Shown piece after piece: positions 55,401 through 64,000 of a DNA stretch of 64,000 bases. The stretch comes from Arenicola marina (Eukaryota > Annelida > Polychaeta > Arenicolidae): positions 18,501,088-18,565,087 of the forward strand of contig OZ025249.1 of the NCBI GenBank assembly GCA_964019135.1, in the 5' to 3' direction. The notes under the pieces were generated by a model. That model made no database searches. It was not told where the DNA came from and was given only the letters and a program-made list of their open reading frames with translations. Both the position numbers and the translations under genes were made by a program. The first letter of the stretch is position 1. Every line of letters begins with the position of its first letter.

Positions 55401-58400
55401 CAAGACAGAAATATTCCCTTTGGGCTATTGATAAACAATAGAGCGCTAGTTGCGATCGAGGCGAACGCAGTTTTGAAGAAATTACGACCCTCAGGCAAGT
55501 CTGCCTGCGAAGCTTCCAATATCAAATTTTATGCAGAACTATAATTACCAATAAAGTTATTTTTACTATGTAAACTGGTAGACACTGAAACATGTTGCTT
55601 TTGTCATAAGGTTAATGAAACTATAGAACATTTGTTCTGGGGATGTGATGTTGCACAGCGACTTTGGACCAGCTTATCTACAGCGCTAGACGATAGAAAT
55701 GGGCATGTAATAAGTGATAATTTGCATTTTAAATCAGCTATGCTAGAGTTAGAAAACGGACAAAAAAAGATATTGGTCAATCAGATATTAATCATTGTTA
55801 AGAATTACTTCTATACTTGTAAATGGAAAAACTCTATTCCAAATGTGATATATTTGTTAAAACTTATCGTATACTACCCCTTGCTAGAAGAGACAGTTTT
55901 ACAAGATAAGTCAGATGGAAGCAATGTTTCATTGATAAGTGGAATCCCATCATAGACAAATTGCAATTGACTTGAATATTATGTTTACTACATTAAGATA
56001 CAGCTTTTGGTTGGTCTCTTGATCTCGCTTTTTTTCTTTTTTTTTCTTTTTTCTTTTTCTTGTATACAAGTACTTTTACCTCACTATGTTCATGTATTGT
56101 TGTTAGAATATAGAATATGTACCGTGCCTTGCCTGTTTCGGAAAAAAGTCTGCAAAATAAGTAGAGAATAGTACATCATATAAGTTGACGAGATGTAAGA
56201 GAGTTTATTTCAACTTACCTAGCTTTGCGTCTATCACAATGTTAGGCTGAAAAGCAATCCAGTTGGGCGAGTCTGATTTCGGGTTAAGGGCGAATAGATA
56301 AAGTACAAATCGTAGCCATCTTTCAAATATTGACCAAAGCTTAACGTATTTACCTTTGAGCGCGATGTAATTAGATTTCAAAGGATACAGAGTTCACACA
56401 AAAAATCCTGAGAATCCGGTCCAATGGAAGTCGGAACAGCTGCAAAACACATGTTGTATTAGTGTGCTAATCATTTCCTGTGACACCACATGTTGTATTA
56501 GTGTGCTAATCATTTCCTGTGACACCACATGTTGTATTAGTGTGCTAACTATTACCTGTGACACCACATGTTGTATTAGTGTGCTAATCATTACCTGTGA
56601 CACCACATGTTGTATTAGCGTGCTAATCATTACCTGTGACACCACATGTTGTATTAGTGTGCTAATCATTTCCTGTGACACCACATGTTGTATTAGTGTG
56701 CTAATCATTTCCTGTGACACCACATGTTGTATTAGTGTGCTAATCATTACCTGTGACACCACATGTTGTATTAGTGTGCTAACCATTACCTGTGACACCA
56801 CATGTTGTATTAGTGTGCTAATCATTACCTGTGACACCACATGTTGTATTAGTGTGCTAACCATTACCTGTGACACCACATGTTGTATTAGTGTGCTAAC
56901 CATTACCTGTGACACCACATGTTGTATTAGTGTGCTAATCATTACCTGTGACACCACATGTTGTATTAGTGTGCTAACCATTACCTGTGACACCACATGT
57001 TGTATTAGTGTGCTAACCATTACCTGTGACACCACATGTTGTATTAGTGTGCTAATCATTACCTGTGACACCACATGTTGTATTAGCGTGCTAACCATTA
57101 CCTGTGACACCACATGTTGTATTAGTGTGCTAACCATTACCTGTGACACCACATGTTGTATTAGTGTGCTAACCATTACCTGTGACACCACATGTTGTAT
57201 TAGTGTGCTAATCATTACCTGTGACACCACATGTTGTATTAGTGTGCTAACCATTACCTGTGACACCACATGTTGTATTAGTGTGCTAATCATTACATGG
57301 GACACCACATGTTGTATTAGTGTGCTAACCATTACCTGTGACACCACATGTTGTATTAGTGTGCTAATCATTACATGGGACACCACATGTTGTATTAGTG
57401 TGCTAATCATTACCTGTGACACCACATGTTGTATTAGTGTGCTAACCATTACCTGTGACACCACATGTTGTATTAGTGTGCTAACTATTACCTGTGACAC
57501 CACATGTTGTATTAGTGTGCTAACCATTACCTGTGACACCACATGTTGTATAAGTGTGCTAATCATTACCTGTGACACCACATGTTGTATTAGTGTGCTA
57601 ATCATTACCTGTGACACCACATGTTGTATTAGTGTGCTAACCATTACCTGTGACACCACATGTTGTATTAGTGTGCTAATCATTACCTGTGACACCACAT
57701 GTTGTATTAGTGTGCTAATCATTACCTGTGACACCACATGTTGTATTAGTGTGCTAATCATTACCTGTGACACCACATGTTGTATTAGTGTGCTAACCAT
57801 TACCTGTGACACCACATGTTGTATTAGTGTGCTAATCATTACCTGTGACACCACATGTTGTATTAGTGTGCTAATCATTACCTGTGACACCACATGTTGT
57901 ATTAGTGTGCTAACCATTACCTGTGACACCACATGTTGTATTAGCGTGCTAACCATTACCTGTGACACCACATGTTGTATTAGTGTGCTAACCATTACCT
58001 GTGACACCACATGTTGTATTAGTGTGCTAACCATTACCTGTGACACCACATGTTGTATTAGTGTGCTAACCATTACCTGTGACACCACATGTTGTATTAG
58101 TGTGCTAACCATTACCTGTGACACCACATGTTGTATTAGCGTGCTAACCATTACCTGTGACACCACATGCTGTATTAGTGTGCTAACCATTACCTGTGAC
58201 ACCACATGCTGTATTAGTGTGCTAATCATTACCTGTGACACCACATGTTGTATTAGCGTGCTAACCATTACCTGTGACACCACATGTTGTATTAGTGTGC
58301 TAACCATTACCTGTGACACCACATGTTGTATTAGTGTGCTAACCATTACCTGTGACACCACATGTTGTATTAGTGTGCTAACCATTACCTGTGACACCAC

Positions 58401-61400
58401 ATGTTGTATTAGTGTGCTAACCATTACATGGGACACCACATGTTGTATTAGTGTGCTAATCATTACCTGTGACACCACATGTTGTATTAGCGTGCTAACC
58501 ATTACCTGTGACACCACATCTTGTATTAGTGTGCTAATCATTACCTGTGACACCACATGTTGTATTAGTGTGCTAACCATTACCTGTGACACCACATGTT
58601 GTATTAGTGTGCTAACCATTACCTGTGACACCACATGTTGTATTAGTGTGCTAACCATTACATGGGACACCACATGTTGTATTAGTGTGCTAATCATTAC
58701 CTGTGACACCACATGTTGTATTAGTGTGCTAACCATTACCTGTGACACCACATGTTGTATTAGTGTGCTAATCATTACCTGTGACACCACATGTTGTATT
58801 AGTGTGCTAACCATTACCTGTGACACCACATGTTGTATTAGTGTGCTAACCATTACCTGTGACACCACATGTTGTATTAGTGTGCTAACCATTACATGGG
58901 ACACCACATGTTGTATTAGTGTGCTAATCATTACCTGTGACACCACATGTTGTATTAGTGTGCTAACCATTACCTGTGACACCACATGTTGTATTAGTGT
59001 GCTAACCATTACCTGTGACACCACATGTTGTATTAGTGTGCTAACCATTACCTGTGACACCACATGTTGTATTAGTGTGCTAATCATTACCTGTGACACC
59101 ACATGTTGTATTAGTGTGCTAACCATTACATGGGACACCACATGTTGTATTAGTGTGCTAACCATTACATGGGACACCACATGTTGTATTAGTGTGCTAA
59201 CCATTACATGGGACACCACATGTTGTATTAGTGTGCTAACCATTACATGGGACACCACATGTTGTATTAGTGTGCTAACCATTACCTGTGACACCACATG
59301 TTGTATTAGTGTGCTAACCATTACCTGTGACACCACATGTTGTATTAGTGTGCTAACCATTACCTGTGACACCACATGTTGTATTAGTGTGCTAACCATT
59401 ACCTGTGACACCACATGTTGTATTAGTGTGCTAACCATTACCTGTGACACCACATGTTGTATTAGTGTGCTAATCATTACCTGTGACACCACATGTTGTA
59501 TTAGTGTGCTAACCATTACCTGTGACACCACATGTTGTATTAGTGTGCTAACCATTACATGGGACACCACATGTTGTATTAGTGTGCTAATCATTACATG
59601 GGACACCACATGTTGTATTAGTGTGCTAACCATTACATGGGACACCACATGTATTAGTGTGCTAATCATTACCTGTGACACCACATGTTGTATTAGTGTG
59701 CTAACCATTACCTGTGACACCACATGTTGTATTAGCGTGCTAATCATTACCTGTGACACCACATGTTGTATTAGTGTGCTAATCATTACCTGTGACACCA
59801 CATGTTGTATTAGTGTGCTAATCATTACATGGGACACCACATGTTGTATTAGTGTGCTAATCATTACCTGTGACACCACATGTTGTATTAGTGTGCTAAT
59901 CATTACATGGGACACCACATGTTGTATTAGTGTGCTAATCATTACCTGTGACACCACATGTTGTATTAGTGTGCTAACCATTACCTGTGACACCACATGT
60001 TGTATTAGTGTGCTAACCATTACCTGTGACACCACATGTTGTATTAGCGTGCTAACCATTACCTGTGACACCACATGTTGTATTAGTGTGCTAACCATTA
60101 CCTGTGACACCACATGTTGTATTAGCGTGCTAACCATTACCTGTGACACCACATGTTGTATTAGTGTGCTAACCATTACCTGTGACACCACATGTTGTAT
60201 TAGTGTGCTAACCATTACATGGGACACCACATGTTGTATTAGTGTGCTAACCATTACATGGGACACCACATGTTGTATTAGTGTGCTAACCATTACCTGT
60301 GACACCACATGTTGTATTAGTGTGCTAACCATTACCTGTGACACCACATGTTGTATTAGTGTGCTAACCATTACATGGGACACCACATGTTGTATTAGTG
60401 TGCTAACCATTACATGGGACACCACATGTTGTATTAGTGTGCTAACTATTACCTGTGACACCACATGTTGTATTAGTGTGCTAACCATTACATGGGACAC
60501 CACATGTTGTATTAGTGTGCTAACCATTACATGGGACACCACATGTTGTATTAGTGTGCTAACCATTACATGGGACACCACATGTTGTATTAGTGTGCTA
60601 ACCATTACATGGGACACCACATGTTGTATTAGTGTGCTAACCATTACATGGGACACCACATGTTGTATTAGTGTGCTAACCATTACATGGGACACCACAT
60701 GTTGTATTAGTGTGCTAACCATTACATGGGACACCACATGTTGTATTAGTGTGCTAACCATTACATGGGACACCACATGTTGTATTAGTGTGCTAACCAT
60801 TATATGGGACACCACATGTTGTATTAGTGTGCTAACCATTACATGGGACACCACATGTTGTATTAGTGTGCTAACCATTACATGGGACACCACATGTTGT
60901 ATTAGTGTGCTAACCATTACCTGTGACACCACATGTTGTATTAGTGTGCTAACCATTACCTGTGACACCACATGTTGTATTAGTGTGCTAACCATTACCT
61001 GTGACACCACATGTTGTATTAGTGTGCTAACCATTACATGGGACACCACATGTTGTATTAGTGTGCTAACCATTACATGGGACACCACATGTTGTATTAG
61101 TGTGCTAACCATTACATGGGACACCACATGTTGTATTGGTGTGCTAACCATTACCTGTGACACCACATGTTGTATTAGTGTGCTAACCATTACTTGGAAA
61201 GGACACACATGTGATACCACACGGTATTTGTATGTTGATGTTTACTGGCACAATGCCATCAAGTTTTCCACATGGCACTTGCAATTAGCGACACAGTTTA
61301 TCAACACCCAACGTGTCACAAAATGTTTAAGGCTAATTAATATCATCAGCACGACAAAGTGATGACCTCGGCCACTAAATACTACATATATATATCATAT

Positions 61401-63866
61401 GCAATGTCGGTTAAAGCCCACGACCTACTCGGTAGTTTGAGGTGGAATGGTTTGATTGGCAGTGGCGACAGCACTGGCTGGTGGTACGTCAGATGTCCGT
61501 CTGATTCGCCATCCAACTGGATGTCATATATTAAAGACGTCTGGAAAAAAAAACCCTGAGTATCAGTCAATAACAGGAAGCCACACAATAACTCCCTTCT
61601 ATTATATTGGTTAACTCCCTTACTATTACATCGGTTAAATCCCCTATTACATTGATTAACTCCCCTAATATTACATTGGTTAACTCCCCTATTACATTGA
61701 TTAACCCCCCTATTACTTTGATTAAATCCCTTACTATTACATTGGTTAACTCCCCTACTATTACATAGGTTAAATCCCCTATTACATTGATTAACTCCCC
61801 TACTCTTACATTGGTTAAAATCTCCTACTATTACATTGATTAACTCCCCTACTATTACATTGGTTAACTCCCCTACTATTACATAGGTTAAATCCCTATT
61901 ACATTGATTAACTCCCCTATTATTACATTGGTTAACTCCCCTATTACATTGATTAAATCCCCTACTATTACATTGGTTAACTCCCCTATTATTACATTGG
62001 TTAAATCCCCTATTACATTGATTAACTCCCCTACTATTACATGGATTAACTCTGCTACTATTACATTGGTTAACTCCCCTATTACATTGATTAACTCCCC
62101 TACTATTACATTGGTTAACTCTCCTACTATTACATTGATTAGCTCCGCTACTATTACATTGGTTAACTCCCCTATTACATTGATTAACTCCCCTACTATT
62201 ACAGTGGTTAACTCTCGTACTGTTACTTTGGTTAACTCCACTATTACATTGAGTAACTCCCCTACTATTACATTGAGTAACTCCCCTACAATCACATTGG
62301 TTAACTCCCCTATTACATTGATTAACTCCCCAACTATTACACTGGTTAAATCCCCTATTACATTGGTTAACTCCCCTATTATATTGATTAACTCCCCTAC
62401 TATTATATTGATTAACTCCCCTACTATTACATTGGTTAAATCCCCTATTACATTGATTAACTCCCCTACTATTACATTGATTAACTCCCCTACTATCACA
62501 TGGATTAACTCCCCTACTATTACATGGATTAACTCCCCTACTATTACATGGATTAACTCCCCTACTATTACATTACATAGGTTAACTCCCCTACTATTAC
62601 ATTACATAGGTTAACTCCCCCACTATTACATTGATAACCCTCCCTAATACATTGATTAACCCCCCTACTATTACATTGGTTAACTCCCCTACTATTACAT
62701 TCGTTAAATCCCCTATTACATTGATTAACTCCCCTACTATTACATGGATGAACTCCCCTACTATTACATTACATTGGTTAACTCCCCCACTATTACATTG
62801 ATTAACCCCCCTACTATTACATTGGTTAACCCCCCTACTATTACATTGGTAAACTCCCCTACTATTACATTGGTTAAATCCCCTATTACATTGATTAACT
62901 CCCCTACTATTACATTACATAGGTTAACTCCCCCACTATTACATTGATTAACCCCCCTACTATTACATTGGTTAACTCCCCTACTATTACATTCGTTAAA
63001 TCCCCTATTACATTGATTAACTCCCCTACTATTACATGGATGAACTCCCCTACTATTACATTACATTGGTTAACTCCCCCACTATTACATTGATTAACCC
63101 CCCTATTACATTGATTAACCCCCTACTATTACATTGGTTAACTCCCCTACTATTACATTGGTTAAATCCCCTATTACATTGATTAACTCCCCTACTATTA
63201 CATTACATAGGTTAACTCCCCTACTATTACATTACATTGGTTAACCCCCCTATTACATTGATTAACCCCCCTACTATTACATTTGTTAACTCCCTTTCTA
63301 TTATATTAAATAATTCCACTACTATCTTATTGAGTTACTCACTTACCTTAGACGCTTGGTGATGTACCACAACCAAGTTGTCGACGATATTGATGGCAAA
63401 TCGCCCATTCATATCCAATCGCAGCACATTGGTTTTCTTGGCGGCACCCTCTCTAAATCGATAAAACATTAACTGAATCCATAATGCCAAGGCATGTGTA
63501 TCACTGGCAACAAGAGAGTCATCGGACCAGTCACTTTGCAAAATACATAGTGAAGGCAAATGTATCGCGCTTGAATACAGGTTACCATTAATATTTGTCT
63601 GTGCATGGTGTCACTAATATTATGCTAATGTAGACAGTCCAATATAGAAACAAATATTCCACACTGGATTATTGGTTGTGGGATCCTCTTGCGAAGTCCA
63701 GCATTGAGGTTCGTGGGTCATTTTGGGACAACAGCGTTCTGCCATACCTACCCCTACAACTAGCAATACTTACTTAGGCAAGTGGTAGAGAGCAATTTCC
63801 GCACCCACGGCCCCAGGTGAAATCTTTGGTTGGTGCCTGAGTACCACGGCATACAACATGCCATAC
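49334..63866 (-). CDS. RMC1: RMC1 (Mic1/C18orf8), Mon1-Ccz1-RMC1 subunit, C-terminal two thirds
   Basis: RMC1 is the third subunit of the metazoan MON1-CCZ1 complex, the exchange factor for Rab7, acting at late endosomes and lysosomes. Thirteen exons, listed separately, join in phase from 63866 down to a TGA at 49336-49334 and give about 411 residues, matching human RMC1 from about residue 240 to the end of 657. The segment covers the end of the N-terminal beta-propeller and the whole C-terminal helical Mic1 domain. Diagnostic blocks are NIVDNLVVVHHQ, ATIFNKLNRVY, AVLMEYIRSLNHFQIPVQ, HQFLQYHVLSDSKPL and SARKFLEAAKNTGDKMLFYT. The 5' part lies to the right of the window. Introns carry 26-bp, 39-bp and 24/21-bp satellites and a LINE fragment. 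One linker is about 15 residues shorter than in human. Confidence 0.96.
49737..49891 (-). CDS. RMC1: RMC1 exon l
   Basis: Acceptor 'tgccctag', donor 'gtgaac'. Encodes FIRSVGATDQASARKFLEAA, DKMLFYTVYKFFEQRNVRLR and SNPHFAK. Ends after one base of a Gly codon. Confidence 0.96.
50157..50227 (-). CDS. RMC1: RMC1 exon k
   Basis: Acceptor 'ttttcacag', donor 'gtaagt'. Encodes RLSTANEEIVEVLLSKHQLL then AAL, ending in a split Arg codon; matches human RLSTANDEIVEVLLSKHQVL. Confidence 0.97.
50565..50633 (-). CDS. RMC1: RMC1 exon j
   Basis: Acceptor 'ggtttcag', donor 'gtgaga'. Encodes ACLMLSLESAYPPAHQLALD then MLK, matching human ACLLLSLESFYPPAHQLSLDMLK. Confidence 0.97.
50832..50936 (-). CDS. RMC1: RMC1 exon i
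   Basis: Acceptor 'cttttacag', donor 'gttagc'. Thirty-five codons, HYLYELIINTLVQHNCFYQL then HQFLQYHVLSDSKPL, the best conserved part of the gene. Confidence 0.97.
50937..51446 (-). other. part of RMC1 intron h
   Basis: Unique AT-rich sequence between exon i and the 26-bp array. Confidence 0.6.
51447..53543. repeat. 26-bp minisatellite, about 80 copies, at RMC1 exon h donor
   Basis: Plus-strand unit 'ggactgtggtcccgtcatgt' then 'ggtatt'. Roughly 30 copies read GTCACGTGG instead of GTCATGTGG and so contain CACGTG. No stop occurs in any plus frame, giving overlapping open frames of up to 548 codons. The array touches the 5' splice site of exon h. Confidence 0.97.
53545..53619 (-). CDS. RMC1: RMC1 exon h
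   Basis: Acceptor 'cgccacaag', a weak tract; donor 'gtacgt'. Twenty-five codons, APYKFVVAVLMEYIRSLNHF then QIPVQ, near identical to human. The 26-bp satellite starts at its donor. Confidence 0.95.
53935..54033 (-). CDS. RMC1: RMC1 exon g
   Basis: Acceptor 'tgatttcag', donor 'gtgaag'. Thirty-three codons including HVTAVDPSDMYTHVFSMFND, matching human TQAVLDQSDVYTHVLSAFVE. Confidence 0.93.
54362..54529 (-). CDS. RMC1: RMC1 exon f
   Basis: Acceptor 'caccattag', donor 'gtcagt'. Encodes CRLVDFLLLRTDSKMVILKV and ASLTTIATIFNKLNRVY, matching human GRLMDFLLQRKECKMVILSV and IATVFDKLNHEY. Confidence 0.96.
54645..54800 (-). mobile_element. tRNA-derived SINE, minus strand
   Basis: Read on the minus strand: 'agctcagttggtaagcaggc', B box 'ggcttcgattcg', 'ggggcatgtttcatcc' and the end 'agcggcctaaaaccccaa'. 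Lies in the RMC1 intron between exons f and e. Confidence 0.8.
54832..54990 (-). mobile_element. second, more diverged SINE, minus strand
   Basis: The tail 'ggtggcgtaaaacaccaaca' and 'atccggggcctgtttcttgc' are recognisable on the minus strand. The head is decayed ('gctgagctgcgacaggtt'). Confidence 0.65.
55181..55239 (-). CDS. RMC1: RMC1 exon e
   Basis: Acceptor 'gaattgcag', donor 'gtaatc'. Encodes CMWYVQLKLEPIISMLPNK, matching human YLWNLQVKLEPIVNLLPDK. Confidence 0.95.
55440..56120 (+). mobile_element. 5'-truncated LINE fragment (reverse transcriptase C-terminal end)
   Basis: Plus-strand peptide DTETCCFCHKVNETIEHLFW then GCDVAQRLWTSL has the C-x2-C-x8-H-x4-C knuckle and EHLFW motif typical of the C-terminal end of LINE ORF2 (L1/Tx1-like families). 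The open frame continues to about 55955 (...GIPS). Only the end of the element is present, opposite in orientation to RMC1. Both outer borders are uncertain. Confidence 0.75.
56219..56272 (-). CDS. RMC1: RMC1 exon d
   Basis: Acceptor 'gaaatcag', donor 'gtaagt'. Fifty-four bases coding SPNWIAFQPNIVIDAKL, matching human SSSWIVFQPDIIISASQ. Its first two bases complete the Asn codon left open by exon c, so no exon is needed in the 4.9-kb satellite intron between them. Confidence 0.9.
56446..61195. repeat. 39-bp satellite, about 120 copies, in RMC1 intron c
   Basis: Plus-strand unit 'tgttgtattagtgtgctaac' then 'cattacctgtgacaccaca'. Two main types differ as 'acctgtgac' and 'acatgggac'; the second forms long runs near 60.2-61.1 kb. 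Because 39 is a multiple of three, one frame on each strand stays open for more than 1,600 codons. One unit is three bases and another a few bases short. Not protein coding in my view. Confidence 0.98.
61429..61540 (-). CDS. RMC1: RMC1 exon c
   Basis: Acceptor 'tttttccag', donor 'gtaggt'. Encodes TSLIYDIQLDGESDGHLTYH then QPVLSPLPIKPFHLKLP, matching human TSVIFDIKLRGEFDGSVTFHHPVLP by blocks. Ends after one base of a codon. Confidence 0.95.
61585..63330. repeat. 24/21-bp minisatellite, about 75 units, filling RMC1 intron b
   Basis: Plus units 'ttaactcccctactattaca' plus 'ttgg' alternate with 21-base 'ttaaatcccctattacattg' units. Blocks of several units are themselves repeated (62640-62760, 62890-63050, 63080-63240). 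Runs from about 45 bases after exon c's acceptor side to a few bases from exon b's donor. Confidence 0.96.
63347..63452 (-). CDS. RMC1: RMC1 exon b
   Basis: Acceptor 'cgatttag', donor 'gtaagt'. Encodes KKTNVLRLDMNGRFAINIVD then NLVVVHHQASK. A 24/21-bp tandem array starts within a few bases of its donor. Confidence 0.97.
63774..63866 (-). CDS. RMC1: RMC1 exon a (most 5' in window)
   Basis: Minus strand; acceptor 'tgttcatcag', donor 'gtaagt'. Encodes YGMLYAVVLRHQPKISPGAV then GAEIALYHLP, matching human YGQLYVLFLRHH...GAEVVLYHLP. Begins and ends in split codons. Confidence 0.93.
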   Translation of the reverse strand, partial: VWHVVCRGTQAPTKDFTWGRGCGNCSLPLA

Positions 63867-64000
63867 CTGATGAACAGAAAGTTCATTTCAGCACTCGCAC
63901 TTAACTACAGAATATTACATATGACCAATGCCAGAATTACATCACAAAAAGGGACTCTGCCCTCATTTGCCAAAATAACAGTTCATATAGCTAGCTGGCA
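63867..64000 (-). other. partial RMC1 intron at window edge
   Basis: I see no exon here. The preceding RMC1 exon must lie beyond 64000. Confidence 0.7.

Noticed and set aside
56394-56450. Acceptor-like 'gtgttttgcag' on the minus strand followed by a short open segment, as an extra RMC1 exon
   Set aside because: Exons c and d already join in phase with a correct split Asn codon. The segment matches nothing in RMC1 and has only a poor donor.
56394-61362. Open frames of more than 1,600 codons on both strands as a giant repeat protein gene
   Set aside because: Both frames come from the same 39-bp unit, a multiple of three without stops. Variation between units shows no codon-position bias by eye, and the array sits inside an RMC1 intron whose flanking exons join in phase.
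1-64000. Endogenous retrovirus, LTR or Polinton copies
   Set aside because: I saw no LTR pairs, capsid, integrase or envelope-like peptides. The only reverse-transcriptase-type piece is the LINE end near 55.6 kb.

Overview
The window is animal nuclear DNA carrying two intron-rich genes that point toward each other. The left and centre (about 14.7-44.1 kb, plus strand) hold nearly all of RICTOR, the defining subunit of mTORC2. The right (about 49.3-63.9 kb, minus strand) holds the C-terminal two thirds of RMC1 (also called Mic1 or C18orf8), the third subunit of the MON1-CCZ1 Rab7 exchange factor. I placed 34 RICTOR coding exons and 13 RMC1 coding exons. All obey GT/AG, all reading phases join without a break, and the peptides line up with the vertebrate proteins as I remember them. 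The first RICTOR exon and the 5' exons of RMC1 were not found and probably lie outside the window.

The host is a metazoan, most likely a marine invertebrate, perhaps a mollusc or other spiralian (low confidence). The case rests on divergent RICTOR/RMC1 sequences, several copies of a tRNA-headed SINE whose tail ends in 'cggcctaaaacaccaa', a LINE fragment, a PIF/Harbinger-like MITE, and a very high load of minisatellites.

Layout. 1-4.2 kb: non-coding flank with tRNA-derived SINEs. 4.2-10.3 kb: a 40-bp satellite with higher-order duplications, preceded by one monomer in inverted orientation. 10.3-14.7 kb: pyrimidine-rich tracts and an 80-bp tandem repeat. 14.7-44.1 kb: RICTOR. 44.1-49.3 kb: convergent intergenic or 3' UTR sequence, with a 37-bp hairpin-forming array just after the RICTOR stop and a 38-bp array near the RMC1 end. 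49.3-64 kb: RMC1, whose introns hold 26-bp, 39-bp and 24/21-bp arrays.

The most unusual feature is the relation between satellites and splice sites. Several introns are filled by arrays with private units (10, 20, 33, 26, 24/21 bp, and about 30 bp) that begin within a few bases of a 5' splice site or run into a 3' splice site. Elsewhere, exon edges with their splice sites appear again as extra copies in the adjacent intron. Two of the arrays, one in each gene, also repeat the E-box CACGTG dozens of times.

RICTOR (AKT/growth signalling) and RMC1 (Rab7 activation, late endosome/lysosome maturation) act in connected nutrient and lysosome pathways. Whether their adjacency matters is inference only.
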